From JBGSUZ01 sp964404895 (GTDB taxonomy: Bacteria > Bacillota > Clostridia > Peptostreptococcales > Acidaminobacteraceae), in NCBI GenBank assembly GCA_964404895.1, contig CAYOLV010000002.1, positions 186,001-250,000 of the forward strand: a DNA stretch of 64,000 nt, given 5' to 3'. A program made the position numbers and the translations under genes. The notes beneath the pieces are model-generated. The model did not search any database, was not told the origin of the DNA, and worked only from the letters and a program-made list of their open reading frames with translations. Of this stretch, positions 26,405-34,822 are shown one piece after another. Each line of letters opens with the position of its first letter. The stretch's first letter is position 1.

Positions 26405-27217
26405 CTAAATCCCAATTGATCTGAATTTAGCCGCTCTGTCAGAAATTAAGTTTTCTTCATTATATACAGTCAGTTCCCCAATAGCTTTTAAGATTACCGT
26501 TTTAATCAATCCGCTGGTTTCCTTAAGATCAAGGGTTTCTTCGCCTATTTCTGGAATCATATCGTCAACGATTTTGAAATCTGTCAGATGCTGAGCTGTC
26601 ACTTTCATCAAATGCGCGGCTTCAGGAGCTCTGGCAGCATCTTTCCATAGTATAGAAGCAAAACCTTCAGGGCTGAGGACGCTGTAAATAGCATTTTCAA
26701 GCATGTAAACTCTATTGGCAATGCCTAGTGCCAAAGCGCCGCCGCTGCCACCTTCTCCTATGATGATGGAAATTACAGGGACAGTTAAGCCTGCCATTTC
26801 TATGAGATTACGCGCGATGGCTTCTCCCTGCCCTCTTTCTTCAGCCCCTAGTCCACAATAAGCACCAGGCGTATCAATGAAACAAATAATCGGACGCTTG
26901 AATTTTTCGGCTTGCTTCATCAACCTTAAAGCTTTTCGGTAACCCTCAGGATGGGGCATGCCAAAGTTTCTCAATATATTTTCATGAACGTCTCGTCCCT
27001 TTTGATGTCCAATTAGGGTGACGGCTCTGCCTTCTATTAAGCCCACACCGCCTACAATAGCTTCATCATCTCTGAAAGTTCTATCTCCATGACATTCAAT
27101 GAAGTCACTGCAAATGGCGTGAATATAGTCAAGGCTGGTAGGTCTTCCCTTTTGGCGGGCTTTTTGAACACGTTCCCAAGAGGCGTTTATTAGATTAGCT
27201 GCTGATTTGGTCTTCAT
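26405..27217 (-). CDS. accA: Acetyl-CoA carboxylase carboxyltransferase subunit alpha
   Basis: The 270-residue protein forms the carboxyltransferase with AccD and transfers carboxyl from carboxybiotin to acetyl-CoA, giving malonyl-CoA. Visible landmarks are GDRTFRDDEAIVGGVG, IDTPGAYCGLGAEERGQGEAIA (the acyl-CoA and oxyanion region) and IIGEGGSGGALALGIANRV. The length is short compared with E. coli (319) but normal for Firmicutes. It overlaps the end of accD by 23 bases and is the last gene of accB-C-D-A. Confidence 0.97.
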   Translation of the reverse strand: MKTKSAANLINASWERVQKARQKGRPTSLDYIHAICSDFIECHGDRTFRDDEAIVGGVGLIEGRAVTLIGHQKGRDVHENILRNFGMPHPEGYRKALRLMKQAEKFKRPIICFIDTPGAYCGLGAEERGQGEAIARNLIEMAGLTVPVISIIIGEGGSGGALALGIANRVYMLENAIYSVLSPEGFASILWKDAARAPEAAHLMKVTAQHLTDFKIVDDMIPEIGEETLDLKETSGLIKTVILKAIGELTVYNEENLISDRAAKFRSIGI

Positions 27218-28100
27218 GTTGCTGACCTCCGTGTATTTTGATCAGTTGTGCCAAAAGGTTGGACATTTTTTCTCTTGAAACGATTTGGTCAATAAAGCCG
27301 TGCGCCAATAAAAACTCAGAGGTTTGGAAACCTTCGGGTAATTTTTGGCGAATGGTCTGCTCAATGACTCTTGGGCCAGCAAAACCAATCAATGCACCTG
27401 GTTCTGCCAAAATAATATCCCCTAACATGGCAAAACTTGCAGTCACCCCGCCTGTTGTAGGGTCTGTGAGTATGCTGATATAAAACCCGCCTGACCGACC
27501 AAATTGGGACAATGCGATACTGGTTTTTGCCATTTGCATTAAAGAAAAAATCCCTTCCTGCATACGAGCCCCACCTGAAGCCGTTACCAGTATCAGTGGT
27601 AATTTGTGCTCAGTGGCATGCTCAATCAATAGGGTAATCCGTTCCCCTACGGCCGAGCCCATGCTCCCCATCATAAAGGAAGGGTCCATGATTCCAATGG
27701 CGCAAGGATAGCCTTTGATGTTTCCTGTTCCAGTGAGGACAGCTTCCGTTCGAGTTGTTTTCTTACGCTCTGCAACGACCTTTTCGCTGTAATTTGGGAA
27801 TTGTAAAGGATTCTCTCCCAGTACCTCTTCAAATAAGCTTTCAAAGCTGTCTGCATCGATTAAAAGGCCTAATCTTTCATAGGGAGTCAAGCGACTGTGG
27901 TGACCGCAATGTTTGCAGATCCCGTCCAATAAGGCGTACTGCTCTTTATCTTGCATAAAGCCACATTTTTTACATTTGATATACAACCCTTCAGGAATTC
28001 TGCCACTGGCGTTTTGAACGTGATTCGGCGTGTAGGGTGCTAAATGTTCTGGTTTTAGCTGAATGTACTTTGTCTTTTTAAAAAGATTGGATAATATCAT
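27195..28100 (-). CDS. accD: Acetyl-CoA carboxylase carboxyltransferase subunit beta
   Basis: The 301-residue partner of AccA has the N-terminal four-cysteine zinc ribbon (CKKCGFMQ and CKHCGHH, about residues 43-67). The crotonase-like core follows, with VTASGGARMQEG and the PTTGGVTASFAMLGD loop. GPRVIEQTIRQKLPEGFQ lies near the end. The first codons overlap the accC stop (four bases), so translation is coupled. Confidence 0.97.
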   Translation of the reverse strand: MILSNLFKKTKYIQLKPEHLAPYTPNHVQNASGRIPEGLYIKCKKCGFMQDKEQYALLDGICKHCGHHSRLTPYERLGLLIDADSFESLFEEVLGENPLQFPNYSEKVVAERKKTTRTEAVLTGTGNIKGYPCAIGIMDPSFMMGSMGSAVGERITLLIEHATEHKLPLILVTASGGARMQEGIFSLMQMAKTSIALSQFGRSGGFYISILTDPTTGGVTASFAMLGDIILAEPGALIGFAGPRVIEQTIRQKLPEGFQTSEFLLAHGFIDQIVSREKMSNLLAQLIKIHGGQQHEDQISS

Positions 28101-29452
28101 GATTCTTGCCCCTTCTCAATGAGCCTTTTGATGAATCCTGTATCAAAGTGTCCTTCTGCAAAGGCTTCATGACTCATTAATTCGTATTGGAAATCGATGT
28201 TGGTATGAATGCCTGTAATTACCATTTCTCCTAAAGCTCGCTTCATTCGCAAAATGGCTTCTTCCCGAGTTGGGGCGTGGACGATGAGCTTCCCTACCAT
28301 GGAGTCGTACATGGAAGGAATTTTATACCCGCTGTAAACCGAAGAATCTACTCGAACACCAAATCCGCCTGGAACAAAGAATTGATCAATTGTACCCGGA
28401 CATGGTCTAAAATCCATTTGAGGTTCTTCTGCATTTATACGACATTCAATCGCATGTCCGCTGATATTGATCTGGTCTTGTTTATAAGGCAGCACTTGAC
28501 CCTCAGCAATTCTGATTTGTGCTTTAATCAAATCTATGCCCGTGACCATTTCTGTTACAGGGTGCTCTACCTGAATACGGGTGTTCATTTCTATAAAATA
28601 AAAACGGTGGTCACTGTCCATTAAGAATTCCATGGTGCCTGCATTTTGATAACCTACATACTGAGCACCTTTCACAGCGATTGCACCTAAAGTTTCTCTT
28701 TCCGTAGGGCTGAGTACAGAAGATGGGGCTTCTTCAATCATTTTTTGGTTCTTTCGCTGCATGCTACAATCTCTTTCGCCTAAATGGATGATGTTGCCCT
28801 GTTCGTCAGCCAATATTTGTATTTCAATGTGTTTAGGGTCAACTATAAATTTTTCCATATACATGGTATCATCGCCAAAAGCATTAAGGGCTTCCATTTT
28901 TGCCATTTCCAGTTGAGACTTCAACTCTGCTTCTGACCAAGCAATGCGCATACCTTTGCCACCGCCACCTGCAGAAGCTTTTACAATAACGGGGTAACCA
29001 ATTTCCAGCGCAATTCGCGCAGCTTCTTCCAAAGTCTCAATGCTGCCTTCTGACCCTGGTACAACGGGAACGCCGGCTTCAATCATCATCTTTCTTGCCA
29101 TTGCCTTGTCACCCATTTTGTCGATGATTTCTGCTTTCGGACCTATAAATTTGATTTGACATTCTTCACACAGTCTTACAAATTTAGGATTTTCAGATAA
29201 AAATCCAAAACCCGGGTGAATGGCGTCGCAACCTGTATGTATGGCGGCGGTTAAAATATTGGGAATGTGCAGATAGGAGTTAATTGACCGATCTTTCCCA
29301 ACGCAAATAGCCTCGTCTGCCAATTCTTTGTGCAGGGCATGACGATCCATTTCAGAGTAAATTGCTACGGTTTCAATGCCCATTTCTCTACAGGCACGAA
29401 TAATGCGCACTGCGATTTCCCCTCGGTTTGCTACAAGTATTTTCTTAAACAT
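28097..29452 (-). CDS. accC: Biotin carboxylase
   Basis: The 451-residue ATP-grasp enzyme carboxylates biotin on AccB. Family features include the start MFKKILVANRGEIAVRIIRA, the HPGFGFLSENP loop, the glycine-rich ATP lid KASAGGGGKGMRIA, EMNTRIQVEHPVTEM and the ECRINAEEP motif. Length is typical. It is 28 bases after accB and overlaps accD. Confidence 0.98.
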   Translation of the reverse strand: MFKKILVANRGEIAVRIIRACREMGIETVAIYSEMDRHALHKELADEAICVGKDRSINSYLHIPNILTAAIHTGCDAIHPGFGFLSENPKFVRLCEECQIKFIGPKAEIIDKMGDKAMARKMMIEAGVPVVPGSEGSIETLEEAARIALEIGYPVIVKASAGGGGKGMRIAWSEAELKSQLEMAKMEALNAFGDDTMYMEKFIVDPKHIEIQILADEQGNIIHLGERDCSMQRKNQKMIEEAPSSVLSPTERETLGAIAVKGAQYVGYQNAGTMEFLMDSDHRFYFIEMNTRIQVEHPVTEMVTGIDLIKAQIRIAEGQVLPYKQDQINISGHAIECRINAEEPQMDFRPCPGTIDQFFVPGGFGVRVDSSVYSGYKIPSMYDSMVGKLIVHAPTREEAILRMKRALGEMVITGIHTNIDFQYELMSHEAFAEGHFDTGFIKRLIEKGQES

Positions 29453-29480
29453 CTATAGGCCTCACTTCCACGCTGTCAGA

Positions 29481-30008
29481 CTAACCAATTTTAACTAAAG
29501 GCTGACCAAATTCAACAAGGGTTTCATTTTCCACACAAATTTCAGTAATCATCCCATCCGTTTCAGCAACTATTTCATTCATGATTTTCATGGCTTCTAC
29601 AATGCAAAGGACATCGCCTTTTTTCACAGTTTGACCCACTGCTACAAACGAGGGGCTTGTGGGACTAGGTGAACCGTAGTAAACCCCCACAAGTGGCGAC
29701 TTGACTTCTACGCCCCCGCTGTTTGTTTTATTTGCCTTTTCTTCAGAAGCTTTGGAGATGACTGTTTCTGTAGTTACTGCCATTTCTGATTTTGTCGCCT
29801 CTTCTGAGTTTGCAGTCACTTCAGTATTTTTCACTGAATCGGATTTTGCTGCTATTTCAAATTCTCGGGTTTTTCCTGTTGATGCTGTTTGAACGCCCTC
29901 AGCATTTTTTCTGATTTTTATTTTATAACCGTCTTTTTGGTATTGAAAATCGTTTATGGATGTTTGATCGATCAGTTGGATCAATTCTTTGATTTCATTA
30001 ATTGTCAT
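29481..30008 (-). CDS. accB: Biotin carboxyl carrier protein
   Basis: The 175-residue protein carries biotin between the carboxylase and transferase sites. The C-terminal biotinyl domain (about 100-175) contains VEAMKIMNEI, the lysine of which is biotinylated. The N-terminal domain starts MTINEIKELIQLIDQT. Between them is a low-complexity linker rich in T, S, E and A (about 35-95), as is usual. It leads the accBCDA operon behind a promoter with a FapR-like operator. Confidence 0.96.
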   Translation of the reverse strand: MTINEIKELIQLIDQTSINDFQYQKDGYKIKIRKNAEGVQTASTGKTREFEIAAKSDSVKNTEVTANSEEATKSEMAVTTETVISKASEEKANKTNSGGVEVKSPLVGVYYGSPSPTSPSFVAVGQTVKKGDVLCIVEAMKIMNEIVAETDGMITEICVENETLVEFGQPLVKIG

Positions 30009-30059
30009 GGTGTGCCTCCAATAAGAATTTCATTGTTTTGGTATTAACATATAGTATAT

Positions 30060-30088
30060 ATTATTAGTATCTGGTATTAATTTGTCAA
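30060..30088 (-). promoter_or_regulatory. accB promoter with FapR-like operator
   Basis: On the minus strand TTGACA, a 17-base spacer and AATAAT form a sigma-A-like promoter. The spacer region holds the 17-mer at 30064-30080, read on the plus strand as TTAGTATCTGGTATTAA. It matches the FapR consensus TTAGTACCTAGTCTTAA at 14 of 17 positions. FapR represses fatty-acid genes until malonyl-CoA accumulates. A second TTAATACCA half site follows about 30 bases downstream. No fapR gene is in this window. Confidence 0.7.
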
Positions 30089-30108
30089 TGTTTTTTTGTA
30101 TCCCAATT

Positions 30109-30152
30109 AAAAAAGGCACCTGCTTCCACGACTAAAATGGATAACAGGTGCC
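30109..30152 (-). terminator. Terminator after the PduO gene
   Basis: GGCACCTG and CAGGTGCC form the outer stem, with an inner TCCA/TGGA pairing in the loop. Read on the minus strand it runs into six T residues. It separates the adenosyltransferase gene from the accB promoter. Confidence 0.85.
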
Positions 30153-30176
30153 ACTCATATCATATTAAAATGTCCC

Positions 30177-30737
30177 TTAGAAAATTACTTTTTCATAATG
30201 GTCTTCAACGTATCTAGACAGGGTATACATAAGGTCAGAGAGCCTGTTGACATATTTCAACACATGCTCATTGATCTCATCATGGTGGGTAATTTTCACA
30301 ATTTGTCGTTCCGCTCTTCTTGCTACAGTTCTGCAAATATGAAAATGAGCGCTGGCTAAATTGTCTCCTGGTATTATAAAGTAAGTGGGTGTTTCAAAGA
30401 ATTGAAGATAATGGTCAATTTTTTCTTCTAGAAAGTCCACGTCTTCTTGGGTAATCGTTGTCTTGAGCAGTGTGGTATCCAAAGTTGCAAGTTCTGCACA
30501 GACGTCAAAAAGCTTTCGCTGAATGTCGTGCAGCAGTCTTCTGGTATCCTCATCTGAGGCCTCCACGTAGTGTTTGGCTAAACCTATAAAGCTGCCTAGC
30601 TCATCCAAAGTTCCGTAGGCTTCAATTCTAGGGTCATCTTTAAAGACGCTGGTCAAATCAAAAAGGCTTGTTTTTCCTTTGTCTCCTGTGCGTGTATATA
30701 CAACCATTTCTTCAGGTTTTCTAGTATCGTTTCTCAT
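30177..30737 (-). CDS. Cob(I)yrinic acid a,c-diamide adenosyltransferase, PduO type
   Basis: The 186-residue enzyme transfers the adenosyl group of ATP to cob(I)alamin, forming coenzyme B12. It shows the N-terminal ATP-binding motif VVYTRTGDKGKTSLFD and EAYGTLDELGSFIGLA. The C-terminal CRTVARRAERQIV and YVNRLSDLMYTLSRY carry the conserved Arg and Asn residues. AAGGAG precedes the ATG at 30737. No other cobalamin gene lies nearby. It is divergent from a Fur-family gene, with a Fur-type palindrome in the shared region, so metal or oxidative control is possible. Confidence 0.94.
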   Translation of the reverse strand: MRNDTRKPEEMVVYTRTGDKGKTSLFDLTSVFKDDPRIEAYGTLDELGSFIGLAKHYVEASDEDTRRLLHDIQRKLFDVCAELATLDTTLLKTTITQEDVDFLEEKIDHYLQFFETPTYFIIPGDNLASAHFHICRTVARRAERQIVKITHHDEINEHVLKYVNRLSDLMYTLSRYVEDHYEKVIF

Positions 30738-30760
30738 AGGCTCACTCCTTCTTATGGCTA

Positions 30761-30789
30761 TTGACTGTACAATATAATGCTGTTATACT
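30761..30789 (+). promoter_or_regulatory. Sigma-A-like promoter for the Fur-family gene
   Basis: TTGACT, a 17-base spacer and TATACT lie about 75 bases before the start codon. The predicted transcription start falls immediately before the palindrome at 30802-30814. Confidence 0.65.
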
Positions 30790-30801
30790 AATTCTATAAT
30801 A

Positions 30802-30814
30802 TGTAATCATTACA
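30802..30814. promoter_or_regulatory. Fur/PerR/Zur-type palindrome TGTAATCATTACA
   Basis: This is a perfect 6-1-6 palindrome with the core TAATnATTA shared by Fur, PerR and Zur boxes. It lies in the divergent region between the PduO gene and a Fur-family gene and just after the predicted promoter of the latter, consistent with autoregulation. Confidence 0.65.
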
Positions 30815-30864
30815 ACTTAGTCAAGAGTACTAACGTGTATTTATAATATTTTTAGGAGGTAGTT

Positions 30865-31275
30865 ATGATGGATGTCCCTAAATATCTTTCAGAACATGGC
30901 GTAAAGCCATCGTTTCAACGCATTAGAATTCTCGACTATCTTATTCAGAAAAAATCTCACCCCACCGTCAATGACATTTATCTGGCTTTGCTGGATGTGA
31001 TTCCAACCTTATCTAAAACAACCGTTTACAATACACTTAACCTACTCATTTCTCATGAGATTGTTAAAGAAGTGTTAGTTGAGGAAAACGAAGTCCGTTA
31101 TGAGTTTGCAGAAGGTTTCCACGCTCACTTTAAATGTGATGTTTGTGGTCATCTTTACGACTTGCCTGTCCATTTAGATGTCTTAAAAATCAAAGATTTA
31201 AAGGGTTACTCCATTTCTGAACAACACATTTTTTTTAAAGGCGTTTGTGAAACCTGCCTTAAAGGCAGACAATAA
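30865..31275 (+). CDS. Fur-family metal- or peroxide-responsive repressor
   Basis: The 136-residue regulator has an N-terminal winged helix (LSKTTVYNTLNLLISHEIV, about 50-70) and a metal-binding dimerisation domain. The latter has HAHFKCDVCGH (about 91-101) and a second zinc CxxC, VCETC, near the C-terminus. Together these form the structural Zn(Cys)4 site. The HAH pair fits the regulatory site of PerR/Fur. Sequence does not separate PerR from Fur or Zur with certainty; the short length and perfect box resemble PerR. AGGAGGTAGTT precedes the ATG. It is a single-gene unit ended by its own terminator. Confidence 0.9.
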   Translation: MMDVPKYLSEHGVKPSFQRIRILDYLIQKKSHPTVNDIYLALLDVIPTLSKTTVYNTLNLLISHEIVKEVLVEENEVRYEFAEGFHAHFKCDVCGHLYDLPVHLDVLKIKDLKGYSISEQHIFFKGVCETCLKGRQ

Positions 31276-31285
31276 AATAACAGTT

Positions 31286-31317
31286 AAAGACTCTGACAGC
31301 TGCCAGAGTCTTTTTTT
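31286..31317 (+). terminator. Terminator after the Fur-family gene
   Basis: AAAGACTCTG and CAGAGTCTTT pair around an eight-base loop and run into seven T residues on the plus strand. Confidence 0.93.
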
Positions 31318-31360
31318 GCCCGTGAAAAAGTCTAAATTGGTTGAAACTATTTTGTTTCGC

Positions 31361-31987
31361 TTAGACCAAGCCTTCAATTAATAAAACCCGTGTAGGAGAA
31401 GCTTCTGCCCCAACAATATTGATGGGTAGCGCCACCATGTGATAGGTACCAGGAACAATGTGTAGTAGTTTTAACCCTTCAATGATCATGATTTCATTTT
31501 TAAGCAACAGTTTGTGGGTTTCGTGTTTGGGCTGACTTCGCTCAATGGTCATTGCATCAATGCCAACACCTTTGACTTTCAACCCTACTAAATATTCCGC
31601 CGCTTCTGCAGACAAGTAAACAAATTCAGGATCGTAACCCTCATGACTGGAATTTTTAGTTTTCAGCAAAATAAACTCATTTTCCTTTATGCTCAGGGGC
31701 AAAAGATCTTGCTTTGTAATGCTGTGCTCTACTTGTGTCAGATCCACCACTCTGCAGGTTGTGACTTCCTTAGTCATACTGAGTTGATCAATGGTCTTTC
31801 CATTTTTAAAGTAATGACTTGGGGCGTCTACATGAGTTCCAGAATGGAGATCTAGTAGGATTTTGTGAATGACCACATCATTTTCTTCAATAGACTTAAT
31901 TGGGATCAATTCTGGTTTTCTTGATGGTTCATTTTTAAAGACCGCCATATTCACATCAATTGGAATAGAAATATCATATAATTTCAT
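31361..31987 (-). CDS. Cyclase-family (kynurenine-formamidase-like) hydrolase
   Basis: The 208-residue protein belongs to the metal-dependent cyclase/arylformamidase family. It has the characteristic HSGTHVDAPSHYF metal motif near residue 48, a start resembling MKLYDISIPI, and IDAMTIERSQPKHETH (about 145-160). Relatives hydrolyse N-formylkynurenine, isatin or other amides, and no tryptophan-degradation gene is adjacent, so the substrate is open. GGAAGGGGGCAGC precedes the ATG. It stands alone, convergent with the Fur-family gene and divergent from the chemoreceptor gene. Confidence 0.85.
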   Translation of the reverse strand: MKLYDISIPIDVNMAVFKNEPSRKPELIPIKSIEENDVVIHKILLDLHSGTHVDAPSHYFKNGKTIDQLSMTKEVTTCRVVDLTQVEHSITKQDLLPLSIKENEFILLKTKNSSHEGYDPEFVYLSAEAAEYLVGLKVKGVGIDAMTIERSQPKHETHKLLLKNEIMIIEGLKLLHIVPGTYHMVALPINIVGAEASPTRVLLIEGLV

Positions 31988-32135
31988 ATTGCTGCCCCCT
32001 TCCTTAAAAAAATAATACCCAATTCAGAACCATCAACACGTTAATCAATTGTTTTTCTATATTTCTGACAATTTAGTTTATTTACAATGATAAAGTATAT
32101 ATAATTAGAATAAATCGACAAATTGGGAGGTTACT

Positions 32136-33740
32136 ATGACAAGACTATTTAACTTGCTGCTATACATACCCGCACTTTTTTGGGCTTTTATCGGCCCCTC
32201 TTTCCTAGGCTCGGCTTTGATCAACGGTTCCATTGAGTTAATCCTTATTCTCAGTGCTTTCGGCGCAGGTCTCCTTCTCCAAAATAGAGGAACCCGTCAT
32301 ATCAACGACTATGTGCAACATTTATTGGCGGGGGATATTTCCTACAAACCTAACAAATCCAGTCTGCGTCAATTTCCAGAAATTTTTAACGGCGTCCAAC
32401 AACTTCACAGACAGATGCTCAACTTACTTGGTGAAATACAAAGTGCCAGTGAAAAAGTGAGTTACCAAGTGAATAATTTGGAACATTCCAGCGCCAACAT
32501 CGCACAGGCCTCAGAAAATTTAGCCTCTGCAGTGACTGACATTGCCCAAAATGTAGACTCCGTCAACCAAGAGTCCTTGTCTGCAAAGTCTCACTCCACA
32601 AATCTTTTAGACGATATCAGCGCCGTTAGAACACTTACCGATACAACTAACGAGCTGTCAAAGGAACTGCTGGTTCAGGTAGACCAAAATGAAAAACGTA
32701 TTAATTTACTGGTATCTAAGCTTAACACAGGCAGTGAAAGCAATATTAAAATTGCTGAACAAATCAGTGATCTTAACGAACAGATGGGTGAAATTCGAGA
32801 TATTCTTTCCATCATTTCTCAGATTTCCGACAATACAAATTTACTGGCTTTGAACGCCTCAATTGAAGCTGCTAGGGCTGGCGAAGCTGGCAGAGGGTTT
32901 GCCGTTGTCGCTGAAGAAGTTCGTAAACTCGCGGAACAATCCAATCTGTCTACAGAGCAAATTCAGGCCATTATCAATAAAACTGCTTCAATGACTCATG
33001 ATATTTACAATAAAATTCATACAGAAGTTGCCGTTGCTAAAGAAAATATCGAGTTCGCCAATGAGAGCTTAGTTTCCAATAGCACCATGAAAAAAGATAT
33101 TCACAACGCCATTCTCTCTGTCAGCGATATACATACAAGAGTCAACCAACAAACTACTCATACTGAAAAATTAAGTCAAATGGTCAACGCTATTGCTCAT
33201 CATGTCGAAAATACTACGGGCAACAGCGAGGAAGCTGCTGCATTAACTGAAGAACAAGCCAGTTCAATGATTCATATGGCTGAGTCTATGAGCAACTTAA
33301 CTGCTATGGCGGATCACTTGACTCAGTTACTGGACACACAGAAAAAACGACTTAAACTGGATCCTTCCATTCAAAACAGCATCAATCGTTTAGCTGAACG
33401 TTTTAAAGAGGAAACCCGTCCCCTTGAATCTAAAACGATTACTAAAATTGAACAGCGAGATCTGGCTGATATTCAAAAAAAATACAAAGAATTAGAACTT
33501 CTAGCGATTTTCACAAATAAAGGCAAAGCGATTCAATTTAGCAAAGACATAGGCATTAAGGATCTCGACGTTTCTCACAGAGAGTATTTTATCAAGTCTC
33601 GACAAGGAACACCTTATCAATCTGCACCCTATATCTCATCGGCATCTGACAACTACTGTGTCACAATTGTCCTGCCTCTGCACTTTAACGGTCAAAGAGA
33701 AGGCTCTATCTTGTTTGATGTTGATCTTAGCAGTTTATAA
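32136..33740 (+). CDS. Methyl-accepting chemotaxis protein with C-terminal PDC/Cache-like domain
   Basis: The 534-residue chemoreceptor starts with two hydrophobic segments (about 5-30 and 33-50) with almost no extracytoplasmic loop. A coiled-coil signalling domain follows, with the conserved hairpin tip NLLALNASIEAARAGEAGRGFAVVAEEVRKLAEQS (split here by eye to 236-269). After it, residues about 447-534 form a folded-looking domain with AIFTNKGKAI, DVSHREYFIKSRQG and GSILFDVDLSS, resembling half of a PDC/Cache ligand-binding domain. Sensing would then be cytoplasmic and C-terminal, the reverse of the usual layout. GGGAGG precedes the ATG. It is a single-gene unit with no flagellar or che genes nearby. 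Confidence 0.88.
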   Translation: MTRLFNLLLYIPALFWAFIGPSFLGSALINGSIELILILSAFGAGLLLQNRGTRHINDYVQHLLAGDISYKPNKSSLRQFPEIFNGVQQLHRQMLNLLGEIQSASEKVSYQVNNLEHSSANIAQASENLASAVTDIAQNVDSVNQESLSAKSHSTNLLDDISAVRTLTDTTNELSKELLVQVDQNEKRINLLVSKLNTGSESNIKIAEQISDLNEQMGEIRDILSIISQISDNTNLLALNASIEAARAGEAGRGFAVVAEEVRKLAEQSNLSTEQIQAIINKTASMTHDIYNKIHTEVAVAKENIEFANESLVSNSTMKKDIHNAILSVSDIHTRVNQQTTHTEKLSQMVNAIAHHVENTTGNSEEAAALTEEQASSMIHMAESMSNLTAMADHLTQLLDTQKKRLKLDPSIQNSINRLAERFKEETRPLESKTITKIEQRDLADIQKKYKELELLAIFTNKGKAIQFSKDIGIKDLDVSHREYFIKSRQGTPYQSAPYISSASDNYCVTIVLPLHFNGQREGSILFDVDLSSL

Positions 33741-33803
33741 AATAGATTTTTAGAAATAGGTCTTTAAAAACAGATCTGAAAAATAATCATTAAATAGTCA
33801 TAA

Positions 33804-33840
33804 AAAAAGAGACTGCCTTATGAGTGAGGCGTCTCTTTTT
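33804..33840 (+). terminator. Terminator after the chemoreceptor gene
   Basis: AAAAAGAGAC and GTCTCTTTTT, with an inner GCCT/AGGC pairing, form the stem. The plus strand ends in five T residues. The A-rich left side could also serve transcription from the convergent ArsR-type gene. Confidence 0.85.
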
Positions 33841-33902
33841 ATGTGTGTTTGTATAGTGAATGATCTGACAGGAGCAGGTGCTCTTTGACACATCAATTAA
33901 AC

Positions 33903-34496
33903 TTATTCAGCAGTTTCTTCATCATTTTTGATCATGCTGATCAAGAAATTATAAGTCACAATATTCTCATCAGTCTCTTCTTGATTGCCATACTTCTCAA
34001 TTAAGCCCACTAATTCTGAATAGAACTTCTCATAGTCTCCTTGTTGGATATACATTTTGTCGTGCATAATGAAGCCAGAGCGATCTTCCGAACTGGTTGA
34101 ATTATTTTTAACCTTGGATCTCAAACTGGTTAAAAACTTATCTCTAAAATCGTTAAAAATCGAAATATACAAGTTTTCTGATTTACTATAGACCGAGTTC
34201 TTAACTTTGTCTGAGATATTGGAATAATCTATAACAAAGGAGTCTGCAGTGACTTTGAAAAATTTAGCGATAATACCATTGATTTCTTTGGTATGGTCCA
34301 GTTCTAAAATTTCAATAGACAACATTTTCTGAACATGATAATGCACTTTTGCAGGGGCAAGACCTAAATCGTCAGCGACTTCTTTTGCTGTTGCAGGGCG
34401 TCCCATTTTATGAAATGTCTTGTAGATTGTTAAACGCAAAGGATCTGACATGATTTTTATTTCTTCAGGGGTCTTTAATATTCTTTCGAGTACCAT
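33903..34496 (-). CDS. ArsR-type helix-turn-helix transcriptional regulator
   Basis: The 197-residue protein has an N-terminal winged helix (about 10-90) with IMSDPLRLTIYKTF and ATAKEVADDLGLAPAKVHYHVQKML, as in ArsR/HTH-20 regulators. No cysteine-rich metal site is visible. The C-terminal half (about 95-197) is helical and charged with no recognised family. It may sense a ligand or partner. The divergent intergenic region contains several dyads that could be operators. The neighbour across that region is a heavy-metal-associated protein, but the two may be independent. Confidence 0.82.
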   Translation of the reverse strand: MVLERILKTPEEIKIMSDPLRLTIYKTFHKMGRPATAKEVADDLGLAPAKVHYHVQKMLSIEILELDHTKEINGIIAKFFKVTADSFVIDYSNISDKVKNSVYSKSENLYISIFNDFRDKFLTSLRSKVKNNSTSSEDRSGFIMHDKMYIQQGDYEKFYSELVGLIEKYGNQEETDENIVTYNFLISMIKNDEETAE

Positions 34497-34822
34497 TTAA
34501 CTCACCTCTCAATTTATATTATTTATACGATTAATAACTTTTTATAGCTTATGATAAAAACACTTGTGAAGCCGTTCTTTACTCAATGATATACCATTAT
34601 TCAATAATTGAAAAGTACTTTTTTATTTCAAATATTTATTGTTCAAATATAACGTACTTCTTTTTTATACGTTATACCCATTATAAGACTTATTAAACTA
34701 TTGAACATTAAATATAATCGCAAATTATTACACTAGCGAAATACTAATTTTTCGTGTATGATTAAATTAGAGTTGAGAGTAATTCTCACAACAATTTTAC
34801 AAACAAAACCGTGGAGGTTCTT
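34497..34822. other. AT-rich divergent intergenic region with several dyads
   Basis: No gene is seen in these 326 bases. They contain TTCAATAATTGAA (34600-34612), the inverted arms TATAACGTA (34648-34656) and TACGTTATA (34668-34676), and GTTCAA/TTGAAC half sites further on. A Fur-like box lies at the right end. They probably hold both divergent promoters and operators for the ArsR-type regulator. Confidence 0.6.
34774..34788. promoter_or_regulatory. Fur-like box TGAGAGTAATTCTCA
   Basis: This 15-mer is a 7-1-7 inverted repeat with one mismatched pair. It is very close to the TGAGAATnATTCTCA form of Fur boxes. It ends 34 bases before the small heavy-metal-associated protein gene, where it would control transcription start. 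Confidence 0.6.
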
